From Acidimicrobiaceae bacterium UBA7830 (lineage in GTDB: Bacteria > Actinomycetota > Acidimicrobiia > Acidimicrobiales > Ilumatobacteraceae), in assembly GCA_002501485.1 (NCBI GenBank), contig DLTS01000078.1:1-21022 (forward strand): a stretch of 21,022 bases of DNA. Reading direction: 5' to 3'. The notes beneath the pieces are model-generated. The model was not told the DNA's origin, did not search any database, and saw only the letters and a program-made list of their open reading frames with translations. The position numbers and the translations under genes were made by a program. The stretch's first letter is position 1, and each line of letters begins with the position of its first letter. Of the stretch, positions 14,245 through 21,022 are shown in pieces.

Positions 14245-15435
14245 GTGCCGTCAGCGAAGTTCCGGATTTTGTTCACGCTGTTTGCGGTTGGTTTTGGAGC
14301 AAATGTTGCGACGCCACTGTTTCTCATTTATGAAGACCGCCTTGAGTTAAGCACGTGGACTCTTACTGCGTTGTTCGCGATTTACCCAATCGGTCTTGCT
14401 CCTGCGCTTGTCTTTTCAGGGCCCGCATCTGATGTTCTAGGGCGACGAGTGGTGATTGTTCCAGGGGTGGTGCTGTCCGGAGTTGCAAGCCTCGTGATGC
14501 TGTTCGGAGGCAGCACGGTGGGCATGTTGTATCTGGGAAGGTTCCTACTCGGGGTCGTCTCAGGGATCGTGTTTGTTGTTGGGAGCGCTTGGACTCAGGA
14601 GGTCGGAAGCAGTAACCCGATGTTGACATCGCGACAGATCGCAGCTGTGATGTTCGCAAGTTTCGGTACGGGGCCCCTAATTGCAGGAGTAGCTGGGCAG
14701 TGGAGTTCGGCACCATTGGTGATTCCTTATTTGGTTCACTTGGCGCTGGTTGTGTTCGGGATGTGGCTGATCAGGGGAGCTCCAGAAACCGTGATGCGCG
14801 ACTCAACGAGGAAAATTCGACCAAATCTCGGTATGCCGAGGGGAACCGGACGTGATTTTGCGGTGGTGGTAGCCCCGACCGCATTCGGCGTATTTGGCAT
14901 GCCATCGCTCGTGTTTGGCCTATTTCCAGTGTTGTTGAAGCCTGCGATGCCTGGAATCGCAGTGTTGATCTCAGGCGTGCTCGGGTTCGTGGTGACATGG
15001 TCGACTTTCCCTGCCCAAACACTCGTTGGCCGTATCGGCCCTTATCGAGGAGCTCCCCTCGCCCTTGCATGTGGAGCGGCTGGAACCACCCTCGGGGCCA
15101 TCGCATTTGCAACCGATACATGGGGGTTGGTCTTTGCCTCAGCGGTGTTGATGGGGTCAGCATCAGGTTTCGCGATGACATCGGGGCTGCGTTTCGTTGA
15201 CATCATTTGTCTGCCCGAGGACAGGGGAGCACTAACCGGGTCGTTTTACGCGGTGGCGTATGTGGGAATGATGAATCCACTTCTCGTAAGCACCGTAAAC
15301 AAGGCGGTTGGCTCGTTCGTGCCAATTCTCGCCGGTATTGCGATCGTAACTGCGCTCGGAAGCTGCTGGCTGTTCGGAGCCGGCGCGCAACTACTTCAGC
15401 GGCACGGGGCGATGAGTTCGTCGAAAATGATATGA
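14245..15435 (+). CDS. MFS transporter
   Basis: This 396-residue integral membrane protein has about 11-12 hydrophobic segments in the two-halves layout of the major facilitator superfamily. Between the second and third helices it has GPASDVLGRRVVIVPG, a form of motif A (GxxxDxxGRR) that gates the transport cycle. The N-terminal helix (FRILFTLFAVGFGANVATPLF) and the first loop YEDRLELS fit small drug/sugar-efflux type carriers, so an exporter is likely, but the substrate is unknown. GTG 14245 is chosen since a TAGGTT box is 6 nt before it. It stands alone between the glpD region and thymidine kinase. Confidence 0.88.
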   Translation: MPSAKFRILFTLFAVGFGANVATPLFLIYEDRLELSTWTLTALFAIYPIGLAPALVFSGPASDVLGRRVVIVPGVVLSGVASLVMLFGGSTVGMLYLGRFLLGVVSGIVFVVGSAWTQEVGSSNPMLTSRQIAAVMFASFGTGPLIAGVAGQWSSAPLVIPYLVHLALVVFGMWLIRGAPETVMRDSTRKIRPNLGMPRGTGRDFAVVVAPTAFGVFGMPSLVFGLFPVLLKPAMPGIAVLISGVLGFVVTWSTFPAQTLVGRIGPYRGAPLALACGAAGTTLGAIAFATDTWGLVFASAVLMGSASGFAMTSGLRFVDIICLPEDRGALTGSFYAVAYVGMMNPLLVSTVNKAVGSFVPILAGIAIVTALGSCWLFGAGAQLLQRHGAMSSSKMI

Positions 15436-15535
15436 GGCCTGTCTGTCCGTGAGACACGGACGGTTAGCGACATTAGCCGCTGACCGTGGAATTTCGTCTC
15501 GCCTTCACCGTGGTTCGATTGCCACACGTGACCAC

Positions 15536-15541
15536 TAGTCT
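15536..15541 (+). promoter_or_regulatory. Putative -10 box of thymidine kinase (leaderless)
   Basis: TAGTCT ends 8 nt before ATG 15550. The same CTAGTCT heptamer stands before the PIG-L gene (17939-17945). No -35 is clear. Confidence 0.4.
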
Positions 15542-15549
15542 TCGAAGCG

Positions 15550-16152
15550 ATGGGGACGTTGCGCTTCAGCTTTGGGACGATGGGTTCGGGGAAAAGCACC
15601 CTGGCTTTGCAGATCCATCACAACCTCGCAACCCGCGAACTGTACGGATTGCTGCTGACATGTCTTGATCGCGAAGGCCAGCAGGTCTCGAGCCGGCTTG
15701 GAGTATCGGCTCCTGCCATTCACGTGTCTCCGGAGCTCAACATTCACGATCTCGCACTCAAACAGTGGCCACTGCACTACTTGGTCTGTGATGAGGTTCA
15801 GTTCTACACCGTTGAACAAGTTGACCAATTGGCGAGAATTGTTGATGAGATGGAGGTCGATGTGTATGCCTTTGGCCTCATCACCGATTTCCGAGGCCTG
15901 TTGTTCGATGGAACGAAACGAATGCTCGAAGTCGCCGATGAACGGGTGCCTCTGCAAGTTGAGGCGCGCTGCTGGTGCGGAAGTCGTGCCACCCACAACG
16001 CCCGAGTGGTGAACGATTTCATCGTGTACGAGGGTGAGACCGTTGTGGTCGGTGACACGGTGGCCCCGGGCGAACAAAAAATGTTTGGTGACGTGGTTCG
16101 GTACGAACTCTTGTGCCGCCGACACTTCATTGCCGGCGATCTCGGCATGTGA
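15550..16152 (+). CDS. tdk: Thymidine kinase (class II)
   Basis: This 200-residue enzyme phosphorylates thymidine to dTMP with ATP in nucleotide salvage. It has the P-loop GTMGSGKS (9-16), DEVQF (81-85) carrying the Walker B Asp and the likely catalytic Glu82, GLITDFRG (109-116), the lasso-region cysteines Cys141 and Cys143 in ARCWCGSRATHN, and LCRRHF (Cys189, His192), which together form the structural zinc site. The P-loop and TLALQIHHN resemble actinobacterial thymidine kinases rather than the GPMFSGKT of other bacteria. ATG 15550 is 8 nt after a TAGTCT box. It converges with the membrane-protein gene, with 6 bp between stops. With nrdR and nrdJ it is the third dNTP-supply gene here, though not in the same operon. 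Confidence 0.93.
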   Translation: MGTLRFSFGTMGSGKSTLALQIHHNLATRELYGLLLTCLDREGQQVSSRLGVSAPAIHVSPELNIHDLALKQWPLHYLVCDEVQFYTVEQVDQLARIVDEMEVDVYAFGLITDFRGLLFDGTKRMLEVADERVPLQVEARCWCGSRATHNARVVNDFIVYEGETVVVGDTVAPGEQKMFGDVVRYELLCRRHFIAGDLGM

Positions 16153-16158
16153 ACGCGA

Positions 16159-16665
16159 TTAGCTGTCGGCGGCAAGCCGAGTGAGTCTGAGAGACGCTGC
16201 GGCAACTGTGATGCCCGCAACGCGGCCAACAAGTGCACCGAGGTCAGCGAGCGGATCGGCGTAGCGAAACGGGATTCCCCCGATGCCAATCAAGGCGAGT
16301 CCGATGACGACGATTGAGATGCCACCGATCATGGTGGCAAGACGTTGGAGGGAGCGACGCGGTGGCTGATCGTCCGGGTGGATACTCATCCACACGATGC
16401 TTGCGAGTGCGACGCAGAGCGCCCCGATGAGGAGCACGATGCTGTTCTGTGGAATGGCAACGAACGAGATGGTTTCGACTCGTTGGCCCCAGACTCCGTC
16501 TTCAAAACGTGAGGTGGTAATGGCGAACGCGCGCCGAAGTTCAATTGCGACGAGGGCGAGATACGCAAGCCACAAGCACCATCCAGCGGTGGTGAGTGCA
16601 TCTACCCATCGAATTCGGATGGGGTGGGTAAGTGTGGTGCCCGTGGTGTTGCCGTCTAATTCCAT
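16159..16665 (-). CDS. Unknown four-TM membrane protein, coupled to the P450 gene
   Basis: This 168-residue protein has four likely hydrophobic segments: about 22-43 (LTTAGWCLWLAYLALVAI), 67-94 (FVAIPQNSIVLLIGALCVALASIVW), 111-128 (MIGGISIVVIGLALIGIGG) and 141-160 (ALVGRVAGITVAAASL). The N-terminus is polar. I do not recognise the family. Its ATG lies inside the end of the P450 gene (10-bp overlap, 16656-16665), so it is probably translated from the same mRNA. A membrane partner for the P450 or its redox chain is possible, but no heme, iron-sulfur or flavin motif is visible, so this is only inferred from position. Confidence 0.75.
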   Translation of the reverse strand: MELDGNTTGTTLTHPIRIRWVDALTTAGWCLWLAYLALVAIELRRAFAITTSRFEDGVWGQRVETISFVAIPQNSIVLLIGALCVALASIVWMSIHPDDQPPRRSLQRLATMIGGISIVVIGLALIGIGGIPFRYADPLADLGALVGRVAGITVAAASLRLTRLAADS

Positions 16666-17918
16666 GTGCAGGGGAGCCGTTTGATTCCGTTGATGAAGTT
16701 GCTCTGAAGGTAGTCGGGTTCAGCGGTACTGCGAAGGAGTGGAAGACGCTGCTGGAGTTCCTCGAACGCAACAACAAGTTCTCGGCGGGCGAGGTTCGCA
16801 CCGAGGCAGAAATGTGGACCGCCGGCACCGAAGCCAACCTGCGTGGGTTGCATAGGGCGAGCAACGTTGAACTGGTCAGGCTCATCAAACACCCGTTCAT
16901 CGCGGTTGGCGCTCGAATAGAACAAGACCACTTTGTCGCCGGCCGAGAGTCGTTCACCTCCAAGTTCCGTGTCTGCGGTCACCGTGCGACGAAAATGGAT
17001 GACCGGCGTCGCATACCGGACGATCTCTTCTACCGCAGTCTTCGCATAGGTATCGAAATCACTAAACCAGAGGTCGCGCTGGTCAGGGTTGTGAGTGAGG
17101 GCGTGCAGGCCGTGGGTAAGAGCGTTTCTGGTTGTTTCGTTGCCGGCGACGACTAGAAGAATGAAAAACGACCCAAACTCCTGAGGGCTAAGTCGGTCAC
17201 CATCAACTTCCGCAGCCATCAACGCTGAAGTGATGTCGTCACTTGGGTTGGCGCGGCTGCGCTCACCGAGTTCTTGGGCATACGCAAAGATCTCAAGCGA
17301 GACCTCCATGAGTCGCTCGTAGGTTCCACCAAACTCAGGGTCGCTCGCTCCAAGAATGGTGTTTGTCCATTCGAAGATTGATGCGTAGTCAGATTCTGGG
17401 ATGCCCATCATTGAACAAATGATTTCGAGTGGAAGGGGTCCGGCGAATTGCTCTACGAAATCGGCAGTGCCGTTTGGGTTTGTAGCAACCATTCGTTCAA
17501 TGATTTCTATTGCTTTCGCTCTGATGATGTCTTCAAGATCGGTGACGTGCCGCGGAGTGAAACCCTTCGACACGATCGACCGGAGCCGAAAGTGCTTCGG
17601 ATCATCCATGTTGATCATCGACCCATAAAACTCATTAAGTTCTTGGGGCAGGTCAGTGATATTTGAGCCAAGCCCGGAGCAAAACAGCTCTGGATTACGG
17701 CTTGCCGCCCAGACATCTTCATGACGAGTGACCGCGAAGTAGCCGGGCCCCGGAGGAAATGGCGAACCCTCGAGGAAACGTTCGGGATACTTCGGAAGGC
17801 CTGGCGAATCACGAAGGACCCGGAATGCATCAAGACGCTCCGATCGGGACCCGGTCCAGAACTGCATCTGTGAAATGTCGGGCAGTCCTGCCGTTGACTG
17901 AAAGGTGACGTCGTCCAT
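16656..17918 (-). CDS. Cytochrome P450, CYP125/CYP124-like
   Basis: This 420-residue soluble P450 has the I-helix oxygen-binding AGNETT (258-263), the K-helix EEIVR (ExxR, Glu298/Arg301), and the heme-binding GFGAGGPHFCLGANLAR with axial Cys371. Segments MINMDDPKHFRLRSIVSKGFTPRHV, VVAGNETTRNALTHG, ATPVIHFRRT and the C-terminal NGIKRLP closely recall mycobacterial CYP125/CYP124/CYP142, which oxidise the terminal methyl of sterol side chains or branched lipids. The exact substrate is inference. ATG 17918 follows TACGCT (17925-17930, minus strand) by 6 nt, so the mRNA is probably leaderless. It is divergent from the PIG-L gene with 34 bp between start codons and overlaps the next membrane-protein gene. 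Confidence 0.93.
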   Translation of the reverse strand: MDDVTFQSTAGLPDISQMQFWTGSRSERLDAFRVLRDSPGLPKYPERFLEGSPFPPGPGYFAVTRHEDVWAASRNPELFCSGLGSNITDLPQELNEFYGSMINMDDPKHFRLRSIVSKGFTPRHVTDLEDIIRAKAIEIIERMVATNPNGTADFVEQFAGPLPLEIICSMMGIPESDYASIFEWTNTILGASDPEFGGTYERLMEVSLEIFAYAQELGERSRANPSDDITSALMAAEVDGDRLSPQEFGSFFILLVVAGNETTRNALTHGLHALTHNPDQRDLWFSDFDTYAKTAVEEIVRYATPVIHFRRTVTADTELGGERLSAGDKVVLFYSSANRDERVFDEPDQFNVARPMQPTQVGFGAGGPHFCLGANLARRELVVAFEELQQRLPLLRSTAEPDYLQSNFINGIKRLPCTWN

Positions 17919-17924
17919 GGCGGG

Positions 17925-17945
17925 AGCGTAGATCGGTTCTAGTCT
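17925..17945. promoter_or_regulatory. Overlapping divergent -10 boxes for the P450 and PIG-L genes
   Basis: On the minus strand TACGCT (17925-17930) is 6 nt before the P450 ATG. On the plus strand TAGTCT (17940-17945) is 7 nt before the PIG-L GTG. With only 34 bp between starts, each polymerase's -35 region would overlap the other gene's start, so the two promoters should exclude each other. Confidence 0.4.
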
Positions 17946-17952
17946 GTGGGAC

Positions 17953-18669
17953 GTGCTCAGCCTCGATGAGATCGAACGTGCGTTAGTTATTACCGCTCAC
18001 CCTGACGATGTCGACTTTGGCGCTGCAGGGACCATCGCCAACCTCACCGACTGCGGTGCGACGGTCACATATTGCATCGTGACCGACGGTCAAGCCGGTG
18101 GTTTTGACGATTCAATACCCCGCCGGAAAATGGCATCGATTCGGCGGGAGGAGCAAACCAAGGCAGCGAGCAAGGTTGGGGTTTCTGACCTTGTGTTCCT
18201 CGGTTGGATGGACGGAGAGGTCGAATCAGGGCTTGAACTTCGACATGATCTTTCGCGGGTCATTCGTGAATATCGACCCCAAATAGTGCTCACTCAGTCT
18301 CCAGCACTCAACCTTCGCAGGATTTATGCGAGCCATCCCGACCACATTGCTGTTGCTCAATCAGCGATCGCTGCGGTGTACCCAGATGCTCGAAATCCAT
18401 ACGCCTTCACCGATCTCATCACCGACGGATTGGAGCCGTGGGCTGTCGACGAAATATGGGTTATGGGTCACCCGGAGCCCGACGAATTCGTTGAGATCAC
18501 TCCACAGATAGAACGGAAAATTTCTGCATTGCTATGCCACGAAAGCCAACACCGTGACCCATCTGGGATGATGGACCGAGTTCGGGAATGGAACGCGGAG
18601 ACGGCTCAAGTTGCAGGCTTCGGTGAAGATTCTTTTGCCGAGGCGTTCACTGTCGTCGACACCCGCTAA
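17953..18669 (+). CDS. PIG-L family zinc deacetylase
   Basis: This 238-residue protein belongs to the PIG-L/LmbE family, zinc hydrolases that remove N-acetyl groups from glucosaminides or amidase-type substrates (MshB and Mca are relatives). It has AHPDDVDFGAAG (15-26) with ligands His16 and Asp19, a D/G-rich VTDGQAGG loop, and SHPDH (127-131), where His128 or His131 completes the zinc site. The start is GTG 17953, 7 nt after TAGTCT, with no ribosome site. It is next to, and divergent from, the P450 gene. Substrate unknown; a role in mycothiol metabolism cannot be concluded. Confidence 0.9.
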   Translation: MLSLDEIERALVITAHPDDVDFGAAGTIANLTDCGATVTYCIVTDGQAGGFDDSIPRRKMASIRREEQTKAASKVGVSDLVFLGWMDGEVESGLELRHDLSRVIREYRPQIVLTQSPALNLRRIYASHPDHIAVAQSAIAAVYPDARNPYAFTDLITDGLEPWAVDEIWVMGHPEPDEFVEITPQIERKISALLCHESQHRDPSGMMDRVREWNAETAQVAGFGEDSFAEAFTVVDTR

Positions 18670-18756
18670 CTCCAACATCGGCAAGATGACCGTTTGCTGA
18701 TCGGCCACTTGGCTGCGACTGTACTGAAGAAGGGTATTGATCACTAAGGTGACGGC

Positions 18757-19959
18757 ATGACTGAAGCAGTAATTGTCGCAACCGCCCGAAGCCCGATTGG
18801 CCGTGCCGCAAAAGGCTCGCTCGTTTCGATTCGCCCCGATGACCTTTCGGCGCAGATCGTGAAGGCGCTGATGGCGAAAGTACCTAGCGTCTCGGCGTCT
18901 GACGTTGAAGACCTCATCATGGGTTGTGGGCAACCTGCGGGAGAGGCGGGGTTTAATGTTGCCCGCGTGACTGCGGTTCTTGCTGGACTTGATGAAGCTC
19001 CCGGTGTCACGGTCAACCGCTACTGCTCATCATCGTTGCAGACCATTCGCATGGCTGCCCACGCCATTAAGGCCGGCGAAGGGGATTGCTTTATTGCGGC
19101 AGGTGTAGAGACGGTGAGTCGTTATGCCGCAGGCGCCAGCGATACCGCACCAAATAGCGTGTTCTCGACAGCCGGCGAGCGCACTGCATCGCGGGCCGGT
19201 GGTGGCCAAGGCGCGTGGAGCCCCCCTTCGGGCCTCCCTGATATGTACATCGCCATGGGCCAGACAGCAGAAAATGTGCGAGAGGTCGAGAACGTCAGCC
19301 GTCAAGAAATGGACGAATTCGCGGCTCTCTCACAGCAGCGTGCAGTTGCAAATGTCGAGAATGGTTTCTGGGCAGATGAAATCACTCCGGTCACACTTCC
19401 CGATGGAACTGTGGTTTCTTCCGATGACGGCCCTCGCGCCGGAACCACCGCTGAAGGTCTCGCTGGTCTGAAGCCTGTGTTCCGCCCAGACGGTGAGATC
19501 ACCGCCGGTAACTCGTGCCCATTGAATGACGGTGCAGCCGCAGTGATGGTGATGAGCGACCGTAAGGCCGCAGAGCTTGGGCTCACGCCGCTCGCACGCA
19601 TCGTGTCGTCAGGAGTCTCGGGGCTCAACCCTGAGATCATGGGTCTCGGCCCGATTGAGGCAAGCCGTCAAGCTCTTGGCCGCGCGGGGATGTCGATTGA
19701 CGATATTGACCTTGTTGAAATCAACGAGGCCTTTGCAGCTCAGGTGGTGCCGTCAGCCAAGCACCTTGGAATTCCGCACGACAAGTTAAACGTGCACGGT
19801 GGAGCGATCGCAGTTGGCCACCCGTTTGGAATGACCGGTGCTCGCATCATGACGACGCTGATTCACGGACTTCAGGCGACCGACAAGCAGTATGGTCTTG
19901 AGACCATGTGCGTCGGTGGTGGCCAAGGTATGGCCATGGTCGTCGAGCGTCTCTCCTGA
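18757..19959 (+). CDS. Acetyl-CoA C-acyltransferase (thiolase)
   Basis: This 400-residue thiolase has the nucleophile Cys90 in NRYCSSSLQT, the NEAFAAQ motif, His355 in GGAIAVGHPFGMTGAR and Cys385 in CVGGGQGMAMVVE, so the active site is complete. Length and motifs fit a degradative 3-ketoacyl-CoA thiolase (FadA type) or acetoacetyl-CoA thiolase, which cannot be separated by eye. ATG 18757 has AAGG (18746-18749) 7 nt upstream, unlike the leaderless genes around it. It could complete beta-oxidation with the acyl-CoA dehydrogenase at 10040 and follows the P450/PIG-L pair, but 87 bp separate it from PIG-L, so co-transcription is uncertain. It converges with the gene at 20008. Confidence 0.95.
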   Translation: MTEAVIVATARSPIGRAAKGSLVSIRPDDLSAQIVKALMAKVPSVSASDVEDLIMGCGQPAGEAGFNVARVTAVLAGLDEAPGVTVNRYCSSSLQTIRMAAHAIKAGEGDCFIAAGVETVSRYAAGASDTAPNSVFSTAGERTASRAGGGQGAWSPPSGLPDMYIAMGQTAENVREVENVSRQEMDEFAALSQQRAVANVENGFWADEITPVTLPDGTVVSSDDGPRAGTTAEGLAGLKPVFRPDGEITAGNSCPLNDGAAAVMVMSDRKAAELGLTPLARIVSSGVSGLNPEIMGLGPIEASRQALGRAGMSIDDIDLVEINEAFAAQVVPSAKHLGIPHDKLNVHGGAIAVGHPFGMTGARIMTTLIHGLQATDKQYGLETMCVGGGQGMAMVVERLS

Positions 19960-19990
19960 CGCACCGACTTTTCTCGATATCTCAATGCAA

Positions 19991-20016
19991 CGCTGCTGGC
20001 CGAATGGTCAGCGGCG
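19991..20016. terminator. Possible bidirectional hairpin between thiolase and the 160-aa gene
   Basis: An 11-bp stem (19991-20001 with 20006-20016, two G-T pairs) with a GAAT loop lies between convergent genes and includes the stop of the minus-strand gene. There is no T-run on either side, so termination is uncertain. Confidence 0.25.
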
Positions 20017-20490
20017 CTGTCGTTCAAAGCGCCGAGGAATGTCGGCGCTGACGATGATGTAGTCGTTGTTGGTGACCGCCCGAAGCACATAGAGCTCACC
20101 GGCGGAGTGGAGTTCGGCGAGGGCGTATCCGTGACCGGTGACATCGCGGACACCAGTTCCGAGGTGAACGATGTCTTCGACCACGAGTCCCGCAAGATCG
20201 ACTTCAGATTCCCAGAGGCCGACGAGGGCTTGTCGAAGTGTTGGGTCGTTGAGCAACTCACGATCATCGATGATGAGGTCGATGGTCATGATGCTTACCG
20301 GTTGGAGTTCGGTCGTTGCAACGATGGTCTCTCCTTTGAGGTCACCATCGAACATGACGACAACTCGACCGTTATTGTGCGGTCGGCCATTCACAAAACC
20401 GTATTTACGGACCGGAAGACCGTCGTCGCCTGTCGACTTCCAGCAGATGCGATCGCCAGAGCGAAATATGATCGGTCCGATGGTCGTCAT
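20008..20490 (-). CDS. Unknown conserved-looking 160-aa protein
   Basis: I recognise no family. The 160-residue protein looks soluble, with no membrane segment or signal peptide. The first part (IIFRSGDRICWKS, KYGFVNGRPHNNGRVVVMFDGDLKGETI) reads like a small beta-barrel with hydrophobic/Gly repeats. The second part (QPVSIMTIDLIIDDRELLNDPTLRQALVGLWESE) is helical, followed by a beta-rich end and a basic RRFERQRR tail. Its ATG overlaps the stop of the serine hydrolase gene (ATGA, 20487-20490), so it is translated from the same mRNA. A role linked to that hydrolase is possible but unproven. Confidence 0.75.
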   Translation of the reverse strand: MTTIGPIIFRSGDRICWKSTGDDGLPVRKYGFVNGRPHNNGRVVVMFDGDLKGETIVATTELQPVSIMTIDLIIDDRELLNDPTLRQALVGLWESEVDLAGLVVEDIVHLGTGVRDVTGHGYALAELHSAGELYVLRAVTNNDYIIVSADIPRRFERQRR

Positions 20491-21022
20491 GACACGGCCT
20501 TAAAGGTGCGGAGTTCTTCGATTGTGGCGTCGGAAACTTCCGACCATAGAGATATCGCTTGTTCACTCCATTCGTCGAATGACCGGTTGGTGAGGGCAAC
20601 CAGACCGGTGCGAATGCTCGGATCGACCCACATCATCGTGCCGGCACCGCCGAAATGGCCGAATGTTGATGGCGCATTTTGTCTGCCAGTCCAGTGCGGA
20701 TCTTTCGCGCCACGAAGTTCGACACCAAGACCCCAAGGGCAGGGGTCGAACCTTCCGAGCCCCGGGATCGTTCCGGCAATACCTGCGAACTGCTCGGTGA
20801 TGAAGTCTGCGTAAGTCTCAGGGCTGATGAGCGACGGTTGGAGGTACTCGGAGAGGAGCAGAGCCATATCGTCAATCGTTGACCACATACCGAAGGCGGG
20901 CGAGCCGCGCAGTTCGGTCGATGTCATGCCAAGAGGTTCGATGACCGCTTCGTTCAGGTAATCGCCGAAGGCAATGCCTGTTGACGCGGTGATGAGTTCC
21001 GCGACCATTTCGATGCCGGTAT
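20487..21022 (-). CDS. Serine hydrolase, beta-lactamase/class C-like (partial, 5' end outside)
   Basis: The frame is open through the right edge; about 178 residues of the C-terminal part are present. It reads TGIEMVAELITASTGIAFGDYLNEAVIEPLGM, the segment that follows the Tyr-x-Asn motif in beta-lactamase-related hydrolases (PF00144, including esterases and D-aminopeptidases), then a lid region, and GHFGGAGTMMWVDP, the HxG-type third active-site motif. The nucleophile SxxK and the YxN would lie just outside the window. An ATG at 21008 is only an internal methionine. Substrate is unknown. Confidence 0.85.
   Translation of the reverse strand, partial: TGIEMVAELITASTGIAFGDYLNEAVIEPLGMTSTELRGSPAFGMWSTIDDMALLLSEYLQPSLISPETYADFITEQFAGIAGTIPGLGRFDPCPWGLGVELRGAKDPHWTGRQNAPSTFGHFGGAGTMMWVDPSIRTGLVALTNRSFDEWSEQAISLWSEVSDATIEELRTFKAVS

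Noticed and set aside
15443..15463. Hairpin after the MFS gene as a terminator
   Set aside because: The stem is about 9 bp with a three-base loop and no T-run follows, so it is too weak to call.
15535..16125. 196-residue minus-strand frame
   Set aside because: It is antisense to thymidine kinase, which has complete motifs; a shadow frame.
20107..20814. 235-residue plus-strand frame
   Set aside because: It runs across two coupled minus-strand genes and has no family motif; a shadow frame.
1..21022. Mobile element, prophage, CRISPR array or defence island
   Set aside because: I saw no transposase, integrase, repeat array or defence-protein motif; gene content and codon use look like ordinary chromosome.

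Overview
The window looks like chromosomal DNA of an actinobacterium, probably class Acidimicrobiia (inferred, not proven). The reasons are the gene orders miaA-dapF-hflX and lexA/LysM gene/nrdR, GAAC-N4-GTTC type LexA boxes, an actinobacterial-style thymidine kinase, moderate GC, and many genes whose start codon follows a TANNNT -10 box by 6-8 nt, as expected for leaderless mRNAs. No insertion sequence, CRISPR array, rRNA or tRNA gene was seen.

Left part (1-4041, + strand): the tail of miaA, then dapF, hflX, a DapC-like aminotransferase and a two-TM protein of unknown function. The last four genes overlap end to start. This is a tightly coupled operon holding two steps of diaminopimelate/lysine synthesis and a ribosome-associated GTPase.

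DNA-damage and dNTP part (4050-9978): lexA (-) and a short membrane-anchored LysM protein (+) diverge from a 110-bp region holding two good promoters and five LexA-box-like palindromes. The LysM gene is therefore very probably an SOS-induced division inhibitor of the ChiZ/YneA/DivS kind. It is followed by nrdR, a convergent RibD-C-like reductase (-), and nrdJ, the B12-dependent ribonucleotide reductase, which ends at a strong intrinsic terminator. The 500 bp before nrdJ are the richest non-coding stretch. They hold a helically phased run of DnaA-box-like 9-mers, an 87-nt element closed by a perfect 14-bp stem, a promoter with a possible NrdR operator pair, and a long leader RNA that can fold into several hairpins and a pseudoknot.

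Right part (10026-21022): mostly lipid and redox metabolism. It contains an acyl-CoA dehydrogenase, a truncated GIDE-like membrane-protein remnant, a nitroreductase, a GlpD-like FAD enzyme, a possible small secreted protein, an MFS transporter, thymidine kinase, a cytochrome P450 resembling the CYP125/CYP124 group with an overlapping four-TM protein, a divergent PIG-L deacetylase, a thiolase, an unknown 160-aa protein and a serine hydrolase cut by the window edge. Acyl-CoA dehydrogenase, P450 and thiolase fit fatty-acid, branched-lipid or sterol side-chain oxidation, but they do not form one operon here.

The strongest candidates for new biology are the nrdJ upstream region (phased boxes, hairpin RNA, pseudoknotted leader) and the five-operator lexA/LysM switch.
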